A stretch of 64,000 bases of DNA, from contig NZ_LWLB01000037.1 in the NCBI RefSeq assembly GCF_001905145.1, forward strand, positions 62,001-126,000, given 5' to 3'. The DNA is from Nocardiopsis sp. TSRI0078. GTDB lineage: Bacteria > Actinomycetota > Actinomycetes > Streptosporangiales > Streptosporangiaceae. The notes beneath the pieces are model-generated. The model searched no databases. It was not told where the DNA came from and saw nothing but the letters and a program-made list of their open reading frames with translations. The position numbers and the translations under genes are program-made. This document shows, one piece after another, positions 26,758 through 35,745 of this stretch. The first letter of the stretch is position 1; each line of letters begins with the position of its first letter.

Positions 26758-27522
26758 ATGTCCACCCCACCCGACGCGGAGCGCACGCAGTCCGGTCTGT
26801 ACGTGCCCGGCTACGTCCGTGACCACGACACCCACCCCCCGCTGGACTTCCCCGGCTACAAGAGCACGGCCCTGCGCCACCCCAAGCGCCCGCTCACCCT
26901 GCTCCCGCACATGCTCACCGAGATCACCTCGCCGGTCCTGGGCCAGGACCGGCTCGGCGAGCTGGACCACGACCTCACCCGTCAGCACGAGGAGGAGCCC
27001 CAGGGGCAGCGCATCATCGTGCACGGCCAGGTCCGCGACAGCGACGGCGAGCCCGTCCCCGACACCCTGGTGGAGGTCTGGCAGGCCAACGCGGGCGGAC
27101 GCTACCGCCACGCCCGCGACACCTGGCCCGCCCCGCTCGACCCCAACTTCACCGGGGTCGGCCGCACCATGACCGACGCCGAGGGGCGCTACCGGTTCGT
27201 CACCATCCGCCCGGGCGCCTACCCGTGGGGCAACCACCAGAACGCCTGGCGGCCCGCGCACATCCACTTCTCCCTGTTCGGGAGGGCCTTCACCCAGCGT
27301 CTCGTCACCCAGATGTACTTCCCCGACGACCCGCTGTTCTTCCAGGACCCCATGTGGAACTCGGTGCCCGACCCCAAGGCCCGCGAGCGCATGCTGTCCA
27401 GCTACGACCACGACACCACCGAACCCTCGTGGGCGCTGGCCTACCGCTGGGACATCGTGCTGCGCGGACGCGAACAGACCCCGTTCGAGTCCGAGGAAGA
27501 GATCCTGGAGGACGACGAGTGA
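26758..27522 (+). CDS. pcaH: Protocatechuate 3,4-dioxygenase beta subunit
   Basis: 254 residues. The larger subunit, carrying the catalytic non-haem Fe(III) that opens protocatechuate to beta-carboxy-cis,cis-muconate. The iron-ligand region is visible: the Tyr in GGRYRHARD, the Tyr in PGAYPWG, and His168 and His170 in RPAHIHF. It also has the family core VEVWQANAGG. The N-terminal extension (TEITSPVLGQ) is typical of PcaH. ATG with AAGGA 8 bases ahead. The stop overlaps the pcaG start (GTGA). Confidence 0.95.
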   Translation: MSTPPDAERTQSGLYVPGYVRDHDTHPPLDFPGYKSTALRHPKRPLTLLPHMLTEITSPVLGQDRLGELDHDLTRQHEEEPQGQRIIVHGQVRDSDGEPVPDTLVEVWQANAGGRYRHARDTWPAPLDPNFTGVGRTMTDAEGRYRFVTIRPGAYPWGNHQNAWRPAHIHFSLFGRAFTQRLVTQMYFPDDPLFFQDPMWNSVPDPKARERMLSSYDHDTTEPSWALAYRWDIVLRGREQTPFESEEEILEDDE

Positions 27523-28082
27523 GCACGTACCCCACCACCCCGGCCCAGACGGTCGGCCCCTACCTGCACATCGGCCTGCCCTGGCCCGACGGCCCCTACG
27601 CCGTGGCCGAGGGCGCACCTGGCGCGGTGTGGATCCGCGGGACCGTCTACGACGGCGCGGGCGAGGTCGTCCCCGACGCCGTCATCGAGACCTGGCAGGC
27701 CGACCCGGACGGCCGCTTCGACCACCCCGACGACCCGCGCGGGGCCAGGAGCTACCCCGGCTTCCGCGCCTTCGGCCGCTGCCCCACCGACGCCGACGGC
27801 GGCTACGGGATCCTCACCCTCAAGCCCGGCGCCGTCCCGGGCCCGCACGGCGACCAGGCCCCGCACATCGACGTCTCGGTGTTCGCGCGCGGCATGCTGA
27901 ACAGGGTCGTCACCCGCCTGTACTTTCCCGAGGAGGAGGCCGCCAACGCCGCCGACCCGGTACTGGCCGGCATCGAGGATCCGCGGGCCCGCGCCACCCT
28001 CGTCGCCCGCCGTGAGGGGGACGGGTACCGTTTCGACATCCGCCTCCAGGGCGAGGGGGAGACCGTCTTCTTCGACATCTAG
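27519..28082 (+). CDS. pcaG: Protocatechuate 3,4-dioxygenase alpha subunit
   Basis: 187 residues. The smaller, non-iron-binding subunit, with the intradiol fold (TPAQTVGPYLHIGLPW at the start; VIETWQADPDGRF; PHIDVSVFARGMLNRVVTRLYF). It forms heterodimers with PcaH that assemble into larger oligomers. GTG start overlapping the pcaH stop by four bases, ensuring matched synthesis. Confidence 0.95.
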   Translation: MSTYPTTPAQTVGPYLHIGLPWPDGPYAVAEGAPGAVWIRGTVYDGAGEVVPDAVIETWQADPDGRFDHPDDPRGARSYPGFRAFGRCPTDADGGYGILTLKPGAVPGPHGDQAPHIDVSVFARGMLNRVVTRLYFPEEEAANAADPVLAGIEDPRARATLVARREGDGYRFDIRLQGEGETVFFDI

Positions 28083-28179
28083 CGTGCCGCGGACACAGGA
28101 CCGTCCGCACGGAGGCCGGGCTGGTGGACCCTTCCGGCCACGACACCAGCCCGGCGGCCCACGACCCGGAGGGGAACCC

Positions 28180-29574
28180 ATGACCGGCCTGTTCGACGGC
28201 GTCTTCGACCACGGCCCCGTAGCCGGACTCACCGACGACACCGCCTGGCTCCAGGCCCTGCTCGACGTGGAGGCCGCACTGGCACGCGCCCTCGCCGACA
28301 CGGGGTCCCTGGCACCGGAGCGGGCCGAGTCCATCGCCGCCGCCTGCGCCGCCCACCGCTACGACCCGGCCGGCCTGGGCCGTGCCGCGGCCGGCGGCGG
28401 CAACCCGGTCATCCCCCTGGTCAGGGAGCTCACCGCGCGGGTGCGCGAGAGCGACCCCGACGCGGCCCGCCACGTGCACCGGGGCGCCACCAGCCAGGAC
28501 GTCATGGACACCGGCGCCATGCTGCTGGCCCGGCGCGCGGGCGGCGCACTGGAGTCGGACCTGCGCGCCCTCGCCGACCACCTGCGCGGCCTCGCGGGGG
28601 CGCACCGCACCACGCCCATGCCCGGCCGCACCCTGCTCCAGCAGGCCCTGCCCACCACCTTCGGCGCGGTCGCCGCCGGATGGGCCAACGGATTGTCGGA
28701 GGCCGCCGACCAGCTCGGCCTCGTACTGCGAGGACGCCTGGCCGTCCAGTTCGGTGGCGCCGTCGGCACCCTGGCCTCCCTCGGCCGGGACGGCCCCGCC
28801 GTCACCGCGGCCCTGGCCGCGCGCCTGGATCTGGCCGAGCCCGTCCTGCCCTGGCACACCGACCGCGGCCGGATCGCCGAGCTGGCCGCCGCCCTGGGCC
28901 GGGTCTGCGGCGCCGTCGGCACCGCCGCCCAGGACATCGTGCTGCTGGCCCAGACCGAGGTCGGCGAGCTCGTCGAGGAGGGCGGCCCCGGCGTCGGCGG
29001 CTCCTCCACCATGCCGCACAAGCGCAACCCCGTCGCCGCCGTCAGCGCCCTGGCCTGCGCACGCCAGGCCCCCGGACTCGTCGCGAACCTGTTCGCCGCC
29101 CAGATCCAGGAGCACCAGCGGGCCGCCGGGAGCTGGCACGCCGAGTGGCTGCCCCTGACCGACCTGCTGCGCCGCACCGGAGCCGCCGTGGCCTGGCTGC
29201 GCACCAGCGCGGACCGGCTGCACGTCGACACCGCGCGGATGCGGGCCAACCTGGACGCCACCGGCGGCCTGGCCCTGTCCGAGCGCGTCACCACCGACCT
29301 GGCGCCCGAGCTCGGCCGCATGGACGCCCACCGCCTGGTCACCGACGCCTGCCGGGAGGCCGTCGACTCCGGACGGGACCTGGCCGAGGTCCTCACCGAA
29401 CGCCTCGGCGGCACCCGCACCCCCGAGCGGATCCGCGACCTGCTCGACCCGGCGGGATACCTGGGCTCGGCCGCGGTCCTCACCGACCGGGTCACCGGGG
29501 CGAGAACGGGTAGGACAGGCCGCGCGGAACACACCGACAGCGAAGAAGGAGTACAGACACCCGATGAGCGTTGA
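28180..29574 (+). CDS. pcaB: 3-carboxy-cis,cis-muconate cycloisomerase
   Basis: 464 residues of the fumarase/aspartase/argininosuccinate lyase superfamily. The family signature GSSTMPHKRNP is near residue 273, and HRGATSQDVMDTGAM is in the first third. It closes beta-carboxymuconate to gamma-carboxymuconolactone. ATG at 28180 with GGAGGGGAA ahead. The C-terminal tail (TGRAEHTDSEEG) overlaps the pcaL start by 11 bases. Confidence 0.93.
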   Translation: MTGLFDGVFDHGPVAGLTDDTAWLQALLDVEAALARALADTGSLAPERAESIAAACAAHRYDPAGLGRAAAGGGNPVIPLVRELTARVRESDPDAARHVHRGATSQDVMDTGAMLLARRAGGALESDLRALADHLRGLAGAHRTTPMPGRTLLQQALPTTFGAVAAGWANGLSEAADQLGLVLRGRLAVQFGGAVGTLASLGRDGPAVTAALAARLDLAEPVLPWHTDRGRIAELAAALGRVCGAVGTAAQDIVLLAQTEVGELVEEGGPGVGGSSTMPHKRNPVAAVSALACARQAPGLVANLFAAQIQEHQRAAGSWHAEWLPLTDLLRRTGAAVAWLRTSADRLHVDTARMRANLDATGGLALSERVTTDLAPELGRMDAHRLVTDACREAVDSGRDLAEVLTERLGGTRTPERIRDLLDPAGYLGSAAVLTDRVTGARTGRTGRAEHTDSEEGVQTPDER

Positions 29575-30697
29575 CCTCCACCACACCGAGAGCGGACCGG
29601 CCGACGCGCCGCCCCTGCTGCTCGGAGGCTCCCTCGGCACCACCACGCGGATGTGGGAACCGCAGGTCGAGGCGCTCTCGACCGTCTTCCGGGTGATCCG
29701 CTTCGACCACCGCGGACACGGGGACTCGCCCGTCCCCGAGGGCCCCTACACCATGGCCGACCTGAGCGGCGACGTCATCGCGCTGATGGACCGGCTGGGT
29801 ATCGAGCGCGCCCACTACGCGGGGCTGTCCATCGGCGGCATGGTCGGCCAGTGGCTCGCCATCCACCACCCCGAGCGCATCGACCGCCTGGCCCTGCTGG
29901 CCACCGCCCCGTACATGGGCCCGGCCCGGAACTGGCGGGACCGCGCCGACCTGGTGCGCGCCGAGGGCACCGGAGCCGTGGCGGACTCGGTGGTGGAGCG
30001 CTGGTTCACCCCGGACTTCGCCAAGGCCCGCCCCCAGGAGGTCTCCCTGCTGCGCGGGCAGATCGCCTCCACGGCGGCGGAGGGCTACGCGGGCTGCTGC
30101 GGGGCCATCGAGACCTACGACGTGCGCGAGGACCTGCACCGGATCACGGCGCCCACGCTGGTGATCGCCGGAGCCGACGACCCGGCGACGCCGCCCGCCG
30201 GGAACGCCGAGCTGATCGCCGAGCGCGTCCCCGGGGCGCGCCTGGCCGTGCTGGAGGAGGCCGCGCACCTGCTGTCCTGGCAGCAGAGCACGAAGGTGAA
30301 CACGCTGCTCACCCAGCACTTCGCGTCCGCCGACCGCCACGCCTCGGGGATGCGGGTGCGCCGCGCCGTACTGGGCGACGAACACGTGGACCGGGCCGAG
30401 GCGCGCAAGAGCGCGTTCACCGAGCCGTTCCAGGACCTCATCACCCGCTACGCCTGGGGAGAGATCTGGACCCGCCCGGGTCTGGACCGGCGCACCCGCA
30501 GCTGCATGGTGCTCACCGCGCTGGTCGCGCACGGCCACTGGGCCGAGCTGGCCATGCACGTGCGCGCGGCGCTGCGCAACGGGCTGAGCCGGGACGAGAT
30601 CGGCGAGGTGTTCCTGCAGGCCGCGATCTACTGCGGGGTGCCCGCCGCGAACAAGGCGTTCGGCATCGCCCAGGAGGTCTTCGCCGAACAGGCCTGA
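29564..30697 (+). CDS. pcaL: Fused 3-oxoadipate enol-lactonase / 4-carboxymuconolactone decarboxylase
   Basis: 377 residues. Residues about 1-250 are an alpha/beta hydrolase of the PcaD type (RFDHRGHGDSPVP; nucleophile Ser in GLSIGGM near 89; EEAAHLLSW with the His). Residues about 265-377 are a CMD domain of the PcaC type (RRAVLGDEHVDRAEA, TRSCMVLTALVA, IGEVFLQAAIYCGVPAANKAF). The single protein carries out decarboxylation and lactone hydrolysis to beta-ketoadipate. The fusion is known in actinobacteria. Last gene of the operon; a strong terminator follows. Confidence 0.95.
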   Translation: MSVDLHHTESGPADAPPLLLGGSLGTTTRMWEPQVEALSTVFRVIRFDHRGHGDSPVPEGPYTMADLSGDVIALMDRLGIERAHYAGLSIGGMVGQWLAIHHPERIDRLALLATAPYMGPARNWRDRADLVRAEGTGAVADSVVERWFTPDFAKARPQEVSLLRGQIASTAAEGYAGCCGAIETYDVREDLHRITAPTLVIAGADDPATPPAGNAELIAERVPGARLAVLEEAAHLLSWQQSTKVNTLLTQHFASADRHASGMRVRRAVLGDEHVDRAEARKSAFTEPFQDLITRYAWGEIWTRPGLDRRTRSCMVLTALVAHGHWAELAMHVRAALRNGLSRDEIGEVFLQAAIYCGVPAANKAFGIAQEVFAEQA

Positions 30698-30704
30698 GGC
30701 CTCC

Positions 30705-30735
30705 GGTGCCCGGCCCGGTTCTGGGGCCGGGCACC
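30705..30735. terminator. Terminator at the end of the pca operon
   Basis: A perfect 12-bp stem GGTGCCCGGCCC / GGGCCGGGCACC with a 7-base loop between convergent pcaL and the methyltransferase gene. Probably bidirectional. Confidence 0.8.
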
Positions 30736-30749
30736 CCGGAACCTTCGGG

Positions 30750-31586
30750 TCAGCGCTTGAACGCGACGCCCCCCAGCTCCCACAGCTTCACCTCGGGGTC
30801 CTCCGGGCGGAACCGGGGCTCGGCCCCGGGCATCCGCCAGGTGGCGCAGTCCACCGCGCGGGGACCCTCGTCGCGCCCGTCGAGCCAGGGACTGGCCAGC
30901 TCCAGGCCCTCGAAGACCACGGAGGCCTCCTCGGGGCTGCGCACCCGTCCCCAGGGGGTGCCGAAGGACAGGATCTTGTCGGTCATCCAGACGGCGGAGC
31001 CGGGGTCGTCGGAGACGATGTGGGAGAAGATGACGCACGAGCCCGGCGCCAGGCGGCCCATGAGCGAGCGCACCATACCGAACGGGTCGCTGTCGTCGGG
31101 CAGGCAGTGCAGGAGCGACACCAACATCACGCACACGGGCTGGTCCGTGTCGATGAGCCTGGCGGTCTCGGGGGCCCCGAGGATCTCGTCGGTGTCGCGG
31201 ATGTCGGCCAGCAGGAAGGCGGTGTCGGCGCTGTCGCTGATCAGCGCCCGACCGTGCGCGAGCACGATGGGGTCGTGGTCGACGTAGAGGACCCGGGCCC
31301 GGGGGTTGGCCTGCTGGGCCGCGTGGTGGGTGTTGTTGGCGGTGGGCAGACCGGCCCCCAGGTCGAGGAACTGCTCCACCCCCTGGGCGGCGACGTACTC
31401 GACCGCGCGTGAGAGGTAGGCGCGGTTGTCGTTGGCGAAGGCGACCAGTTCGGGTATGCCGTCCGCGAGCGCCTCACAGGCCTTGCGGTCCGCCTCGAAG
31501 TTGTCCTTGCCCCCCAACAGGTAGTCGTACATGCGTGCGATGCTGGGGGTTTCCATGTCGATGTTGGGAGGAAAGTGATCGGTCAT
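30750..31586 (-). CDS. S-adenosyl methyltransferase-type protein (PF04672 group)
   Basis: 278 residues. The family is easy to recognise from PSIARMYDYLLGGKDNFEADR at the N-terminus, FLDLGAGLPTANNTH (SAM-binding glycine motif) and LYVDHDPIVLAHGRAL. These proteins are expanded in actinomycetes and adopt a SAM-methyltransferase fold, but substrates are mostly unknown. I start at the ATG at 31586 (MTDHFPP); a GTG at 31595 in the same frame is also possible, and neither has a good ribosome site. Confidence 0.85.
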   Translation of the reverse strand: MTDHFPPNIDMETPSIARMYDYLLGGKDNFEADRKACEALADGIPELVAFANDNRAYLSRAVEYVAAQGVEQFLDLGAGLPTANNTHHAAQQANPRARVLYVDHDPIVLAHGRALISDSADTAFLLADIRDTDEILGAPETARLIDTDQPVCVMLVSLLHCLPDDSDPFGMVRSLMGRLAPGSCVIFSHIVSDDPGSAVWMTDKILSFGTPWGRVRSPEEASVVFEGLELASPWLDGRDEGPRAVDCATWRMPGAEPRFRPEDPEVKLWELGGVAFKR

Positions 31587-31713
31587 AGAGGACACCCATT
31601 CGGAGCAGTGGGGAGGAGCTTTCTCTGGCCGAATGGTAACCGTTCCCGCGCACTCTTACCGGAGTTTTCGTCGACAAAGTCCAAAGTGCGTATTCGGTTG
31701 CCGCATGTTCACA

Positions 31714-32442
31714 TTAGAGTCCTGGCCGCGGGTGTCCGAAACCAGGCAGATCATCGGCCATCACCCCGGGGGCCGCGGCTCTGACGCGCTCTCCGGCACC
31801 GTCGGGCGGGCTCGGCGGGTCGGGAAGGGAGGGCGCGGCCCAGAACGCGGCGGCCGAGGACGGGGCCGCCGCGTCCGGCGGGGAAGGGGACTCGGTACCG
31901 ATTTCGAATGCTGACGCATCACCGTTTTCCCCGAATGTCGCCTCTTCGCCCGAAGGTCCTTTTGCTGCGGTCGTGGAAAACGCTCTGACCTGCGCCATGA
32001 GAGCACGCCGCTCCCGACCCAGCCAACGGGTCAGCGCGAACGGGTCGCGGTCGGCCTCGGCGCCCAGCTCCGCCACGGCCGCCGCCAGGTGCGCGCACCT
32101 GGAGTCCCACCGGTCGCAGGAGCACGTCGCCACCAGGTCGTCCCACCCGCGCGGCACCAGATCCCACCCCAGCAGCGAGAACACGCGGGCCGCCGCCACC
32201 GGCAGTTCGCCGGCCAGCACCCGGGCACGGAACACCGGCTGCGAGGCCAGCGCCGCGCACAGGCGTTCCCACTCGGCCTCGGGGACGACCGTGCGGATCA
32301 GGCTCACCTCGTGCACGCCCGGGCCGCGCACCCGCCCCGCGACCTCGCCCGGGCGCACGGCCAGCCGCTCGACCCGGACGGCCCCGGAGGTCCGCCCGGG
32401 CTCTCCCAGGGCCTCGGCGAACAGGGAGGACCACGTGCTCAT
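31714..32442 (-). CDS. SWIM zinc-finger protein, partner of the SNF2 helicase
   Basis: 242 residues. A SWIM-type Zn-binding motif (CSCDRWDSRCAHLAAAV, CxC..CxH order) lies near residues 105-125. The N-terminus (WSSLFAEALGEPG) and RGPGVHEVSLIRTVVPEAEWE match the small SWIM proteins encoded beside bacterial SNF2 ATPases. The C-terminal 70 residues are Pro/Ser/Ala-rich and probably disordered. Its ATG overlaps the stop of the upstream SNF2 gene by four bases, so the two are coupled and likely work together on DNA or nucleoprotein. The substrate is unknown. Confidence 0.85.
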   Translation of the reverse strand: MSTWSSLFAEALGEPGRTSGAVRVERLAVRPGEVAGRVRGPGVHEVSLIRTVVPEAEWERLCAALASQPVFRARVLAGELPVAAARVFSLLGWDLVPRGWDDLVATCSCDRWDSRCAHLAAAVAELGAEADRDPFALTRWLGRERRALMAQVRAFSTTAAKGPSGEEATFGENGDASAFEIGTESPSPPDAAAPSSAAAFWAAPSLPDPPSPPDGAGERVRAAAPGVMADDLPGFGHPRPGL

Positions 32443-35441
32443 CCGGCCACCGCCTCCGGGGACAGCCGCACGACCTCGCGCAGGTCCTCCACCGAGAGCC
32501 CGGTCAGCCACGTCTCACCGGTGGCCACGGCGCTGTCGGCCAGTGCGCTCTTGCGTTCGATCATCTCGTCCACCCGCTCCTCGACGGTGCCCACGCACAC
32601 CAGCTTGCGCACCTGCACGTCCCGCCGCTGACCGATCCGGAAGGCACGGTCGGTGGCCTGGTCCTCCACCGCCGGGTTCCACCAGCGGTCCACGTGCACC
32701 ACGTGGTTGGCCGCGGTCAGGTTCAGCCCCGTCCCGGCGGCCTTGAGCGAGAGCAGGAACACCGCCGGACCGTCCAGGGTCTGGAAGCGCCGGGTCATCT
32801 CCTCCCGGTCCGCCCGCGGGGTGCCCCCGTGCAGCCACAGCACCGGCACCCCCAGCCGCGAGCGCAGATAGGGGGCCAACCGCTCGCCGAAGCGCGCGTA
32901 CTGGGTGAAGCACAGGGCCTTGTCCCCCTCGGCGACGGCCTCACCCAGGATCGCCTCCAGCCGTTCCAGCTTGCCCGAGCGCCCCGACAGCGCCGAGCCG
33001 TCCCCCAGGAACTGGGCCGGATGGTTGCAGATCTGCTTGAGCCGCGTCATCGTCGCCAGCACCAGCCCCTTGCGCTCCTTCTCGGTGGCCTCGGCCATGC
33101 GCTCGCCCATGTCGTCCACCACCGCCTTGTACAGCGAGGCCTGTTCGGGGGTGAGCGTGCACCAGGTGCGCATCTCCAGCTTCTCGGGCAGGTCGGCGAT
33201 GATCGACCGGTCGGTCTTGAGGCGGCGCAGCACGAACGGACCGGTCATGCGGCGCACGAGGCCGGTGTCGGGACCGTCCTCGCCGCCGACCGCCTGCTCG
33301 AAGGCCGAGGCCGACCCCAGCAGTCCCGGGTTGGCGAACTCCATGACCGACCACAGCTCGCCCAGGTTGTTCTCCACCGGTGTGCCGGTGAGCGCGATCC
33401 GGGTGGTGGCGGGCAGCGACCGCACCGCCCGGGCCTGGCGCGTGCCGTGGTTCTTGAGGGCCTGCGCCTCGTCGCACACCACCCGGTGCCAGGGCATGCC
33501 CGACAGCTCCTCGGCGTCGCGGGCGACCACCCCGTAGGTGGTGACCACCAGGTCGCACGACCCCACCAGGCGGGCCAGCGCGTTGCCGGAGGGGCGGTCC
33601 TGGCCGTGCTGCACGTGCACCCTCAGCGAGGGCGCGAACTTCTCGGCCTCGCGCCGCCAGTTGCCCACCAGCGAGACCGGGCACACCAGCAGGGTCGGCC
33701 CCGGCGGGGCGTCCTTCGCGCGCTCCTCGGTGAGCAGGGCCAGCAGCTGCACGGTCTTGCCCAGCCCCATGTCGTCGGCCAGCACCGCGCCCAGGCCCAG
33801 TTCGCCCAGGAAGCGCAGCCACGCCGCACCCCGGTCCTGGTAGGGGCGCAGCGTGCCCCGGAACCCCGGCGGGTTCCCGAGGGGGCGCGGCTCGGCCTTG
33901 GCGCCCCCGTCCAACAGCGCGCCCAGCGGCCCGGAGGCGACCACGTCCGTGACGGGCAGGGGCGCCGTGTCCTGCGCGCCGATGGCCGTGCGCAGGGCCT
34001 CGTCGGTGCGCATCCAGTGGCCGCCGCGCCGTTTGAGCAGGTCCAGGGTGGCGCCGACCCGCTCGGGATCCACCTCCATCCACCGGCCGCGCACCCGGAC
34101 CAGGGAGCGCTTGAGGCGGGCGAGCTCGGCCAGCTCGGCCAGTTCGTCCTCGGTGAGCGGTTCGGCCTCCTCGCCGTCGCGGCCCCGGAGCAGGGCCTCG
34201 AAGGACACGTTGACCAGGTCCGAGGGGCCCACGCCTTTGCCTCCGCGCCTGCGGGGCGCCTCCTCGACCGTCACGCGCAGACCCAGGGCCGGCCTGGCCC
34301 GCCACTCGGGGAGGACCACCGCGAAACCCGCCCCGCTCAGCCGGGGCGCCGCCTCGGCCACGAACTCCTGGGCGTCCTCGGTGCTGAGCAGCATCCGGGT
34401 CGGGGCCAGGTCGCGCAGCGCGCGGCGCAGCGGCGGGTGGTGGCGGGCGGCCCGGCGCAGGTCGGCCAGTGCGGTGGTGCCCACGTCGGCGGGCAACCAG
34501 GCGGCGCCCTCGCCCTGCCACACCTGTTCCAGGGGCAGGCGCAGGCCGGGATCGGTGACCGAGCGCACCCAGAACTCGACCGTCCACGGCCCGTCGCGGT
34601 CGGGTTCGCGCAGCAGGAACAGCAGCGCCGCCCGCCCCGCGCCGCGCACCCGGGAGCGCCACTCGCGCAGCGGGCCGCGCAGCCGTGCGGCGGTGTCGGC
34701 GTCGACCCCGGGGTGCTCGCCGGTGAGCGCGTCGGCCAGCCGCCGGCCGGGGGAGGACTCCCCGATCGCGCCGGGGCCCGGGGCCGCGTCGCGGTGGGGT
34801 GCGCGGGCCGTGCGGCGGGCCACCGCGTCGGTGAGCAGTTCCAGGGGCGCGAGCACGCAGGCGCGGGCGACCGCGTCCGGGGGCTCTCCGGGCAGGTGGG
34901 CGCGCGCGGAGGGCGGCAGGGCGGCGGTGAGCGCGGCCAGGTGCTCCTCGGCCCAGTCCAGGGGCGCGGGGCGCCAGCGCGCCCGGGGCGGGTCGCCCAC
35001 CAGGTCGGGCAGCACGCATCCGGAGGCGACCACCTGCTCGGCGAAGTCGCGGACCGCCCGCAGGTGGGCCAGGGAGGGGCCGAGCCGGGCCTCGGGGGGA
35101 GGGGCACAGGCCAGGAGGGACTCCGCGGAGGCGGCGTCCAGCCGCAGCGCGGGCACGCTCCAGGGGTGCAGGGCCGCCGGTGCGCAGCCGGGGGCATCGG
35201 TGGAGGCGAACGGGGCGTGGACCTCGCCGGGCAGGGTCAGTTCCAGGTGTCCCGCCCGGGGCGCCGCGGTCGGGGCGCCGCCCGAGGCCGTCAGGAGGGC
35301 GTGCAGGCCGCGGGCGTCCAGCGCGAACGGGTGAGGGCGCACCCGGACGTCCGCGTCCTTTGCCCGGGGCCCGGCGGCGGGGGCCGTCTCGGCCCACACC
35401 GTCAGCGCGTCCCCGGTCCACACGCCGTGCAGAACCCGCAC
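32439..35441 (-). CDS. SNF2-family DEAD/DEAH-type helicase
   Basis: 1000 residues. A long family-specific N-terminal part (about 1-500) precedes the two RecA-like halves of a SNF2 ATPase: YQDRGAAWLRFL, Walker A DDMGLGKTVQ near 559, CDEAQALKN near 657, LTGTPVENNLGELWSVMEF, and a C-terminal helicase lobe (LCFTQYARFGERLAPYL; LSLKAAGTGLNLTAANHV; DRAFRIGQRR). It is likely an ATP-driven DNA translocase. I prefer the GTG at 35441 (MRVLHGVW after recoding) because GGGAGG sits 4 bases before it; a GTG at 35468 adds nine residues but has no ribosome site. Confidence 0.92.
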   Translation of the reverse strand: MRVLHGVWTGDALTVWAETAPAAGPRAKDADVRVRPHPFALDARGLHALLTASGGAPTAAPRAGHLELTLPGEVHAPFASTDAPGCAPAALHPWSVPALRLDAASAESLLACAPPPEARLGPSLAHLRAVRDFAEQVVASGCVLPDLVGDPPRARWRPAPLDWAEEHLAALTAALPPSARAHLPGEPPDAVARACVLAPLELLTDAVARRTARAPHRDAAPGPGAIGESSPGRRLADALTGEHPGVDADTAARLRGPLREWRSRVRGAGRAALLFLLREPDRDGPWTVEFWVRSVTDPGLRLPLEQVWQGEGAAWLPADVGTTALADLRRAARHHPPLRRALRDLAPTRMLLSTEDAQEFVAEAAPRLSGAGFAVVLPEWRARPALGLRVTVEEAPRRRGGKGVGPSDLVNVSFEALLRGRDGEEAEPLTEDELAELAELARLKRSLVRVRGRWMEVDPERVGATLDLLKRRGGHWMRTDEALRTAIGAQDTAPLPVTDVVASGPLGALLDGGAKAEPRPLGNPPGFRGTLRPYQDRGAAWLRFLGELGLGAVLADDMGLGKTVQLLALLTEERAKDAPPGPTLLVCPVSLVGNWRREAEKFAPSLRVHVQHGQDRPSGNALARLVGSCDLVVTTYGVVARDAEELSGMPWHRVVCDEAQALKNHGTRQARAVRSLPATTRIALTGTPVENNLGELWSVMEFANPGLLGSASAFEQAVGGEDGPDTGLVRRMTGPFVLRRLKTDRSIIADLPEKLEMRTWCTLTPEQASLYKAVVDDMGERMAEATEKERKGLVLATMTRLKQICNHPAQFLGDGSALSGRSGKLERLEAILGEAVAEGDKALCFTQYARFGERLAPYLRSRLGVPVLWLHGGTPRADREEMTRRFQTLDGPAVFLLSLKAAGTGLNLTAANHVVHVDRWWNPAVEDQATDRAFRIGQRRDVQVRKLVCVGTVEERVDEMIERKSALADSAVATGETWLTGLSVEDLREVVRLSPEAVAG

Positions 35442-35538
35442 CGCACCTCCCGCGTCCTCGCCGATCACCGGCCCCAGTATGACCGGAGCCGGCGACGGAC
35501 CGTCACGGCGCCCGGGCGCCCCGGCGGAAACACCGCGC

Positions 35539-35745
35539 TAGGGAGTGTTTTTTCGAAGGCTTTCGGGTCGGTGAGCGGCCGTCGCCCCTCCTGTGCGCCG
35601 CCTCGCAGGCTCGGCAGGATCGCACAGCGGGGGCCCGGCCCCCTCTCGCGAGGCGAGGTGCGAAGTTCAGCCTGGTTGTGCTTCACGAGTGCGGCGGGAG
35701 GCAGCCTGGTGGACGCGAGCCCGAAAATGATGCAGAAAACACGAC
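35539..35745. other. Intergenic block of possible dispersed-repeat origin
   Basis: About 200 bases between the SNF2 and UMF1 genes, unlike ordinary spacer. It has the inverted repeat GGGGGCC-C-GGCCCCC at 35629-35643, next to CTCGCGAG, and an open minus-strand reading with a compact sense-like string (LTDPKAFEKTLP, ELRTSPRERG). From memory similar strings recur in actinomycete intergenic regions, which would make it a dispersed repeat. This cannot be checked here. Confidence 0.3.
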
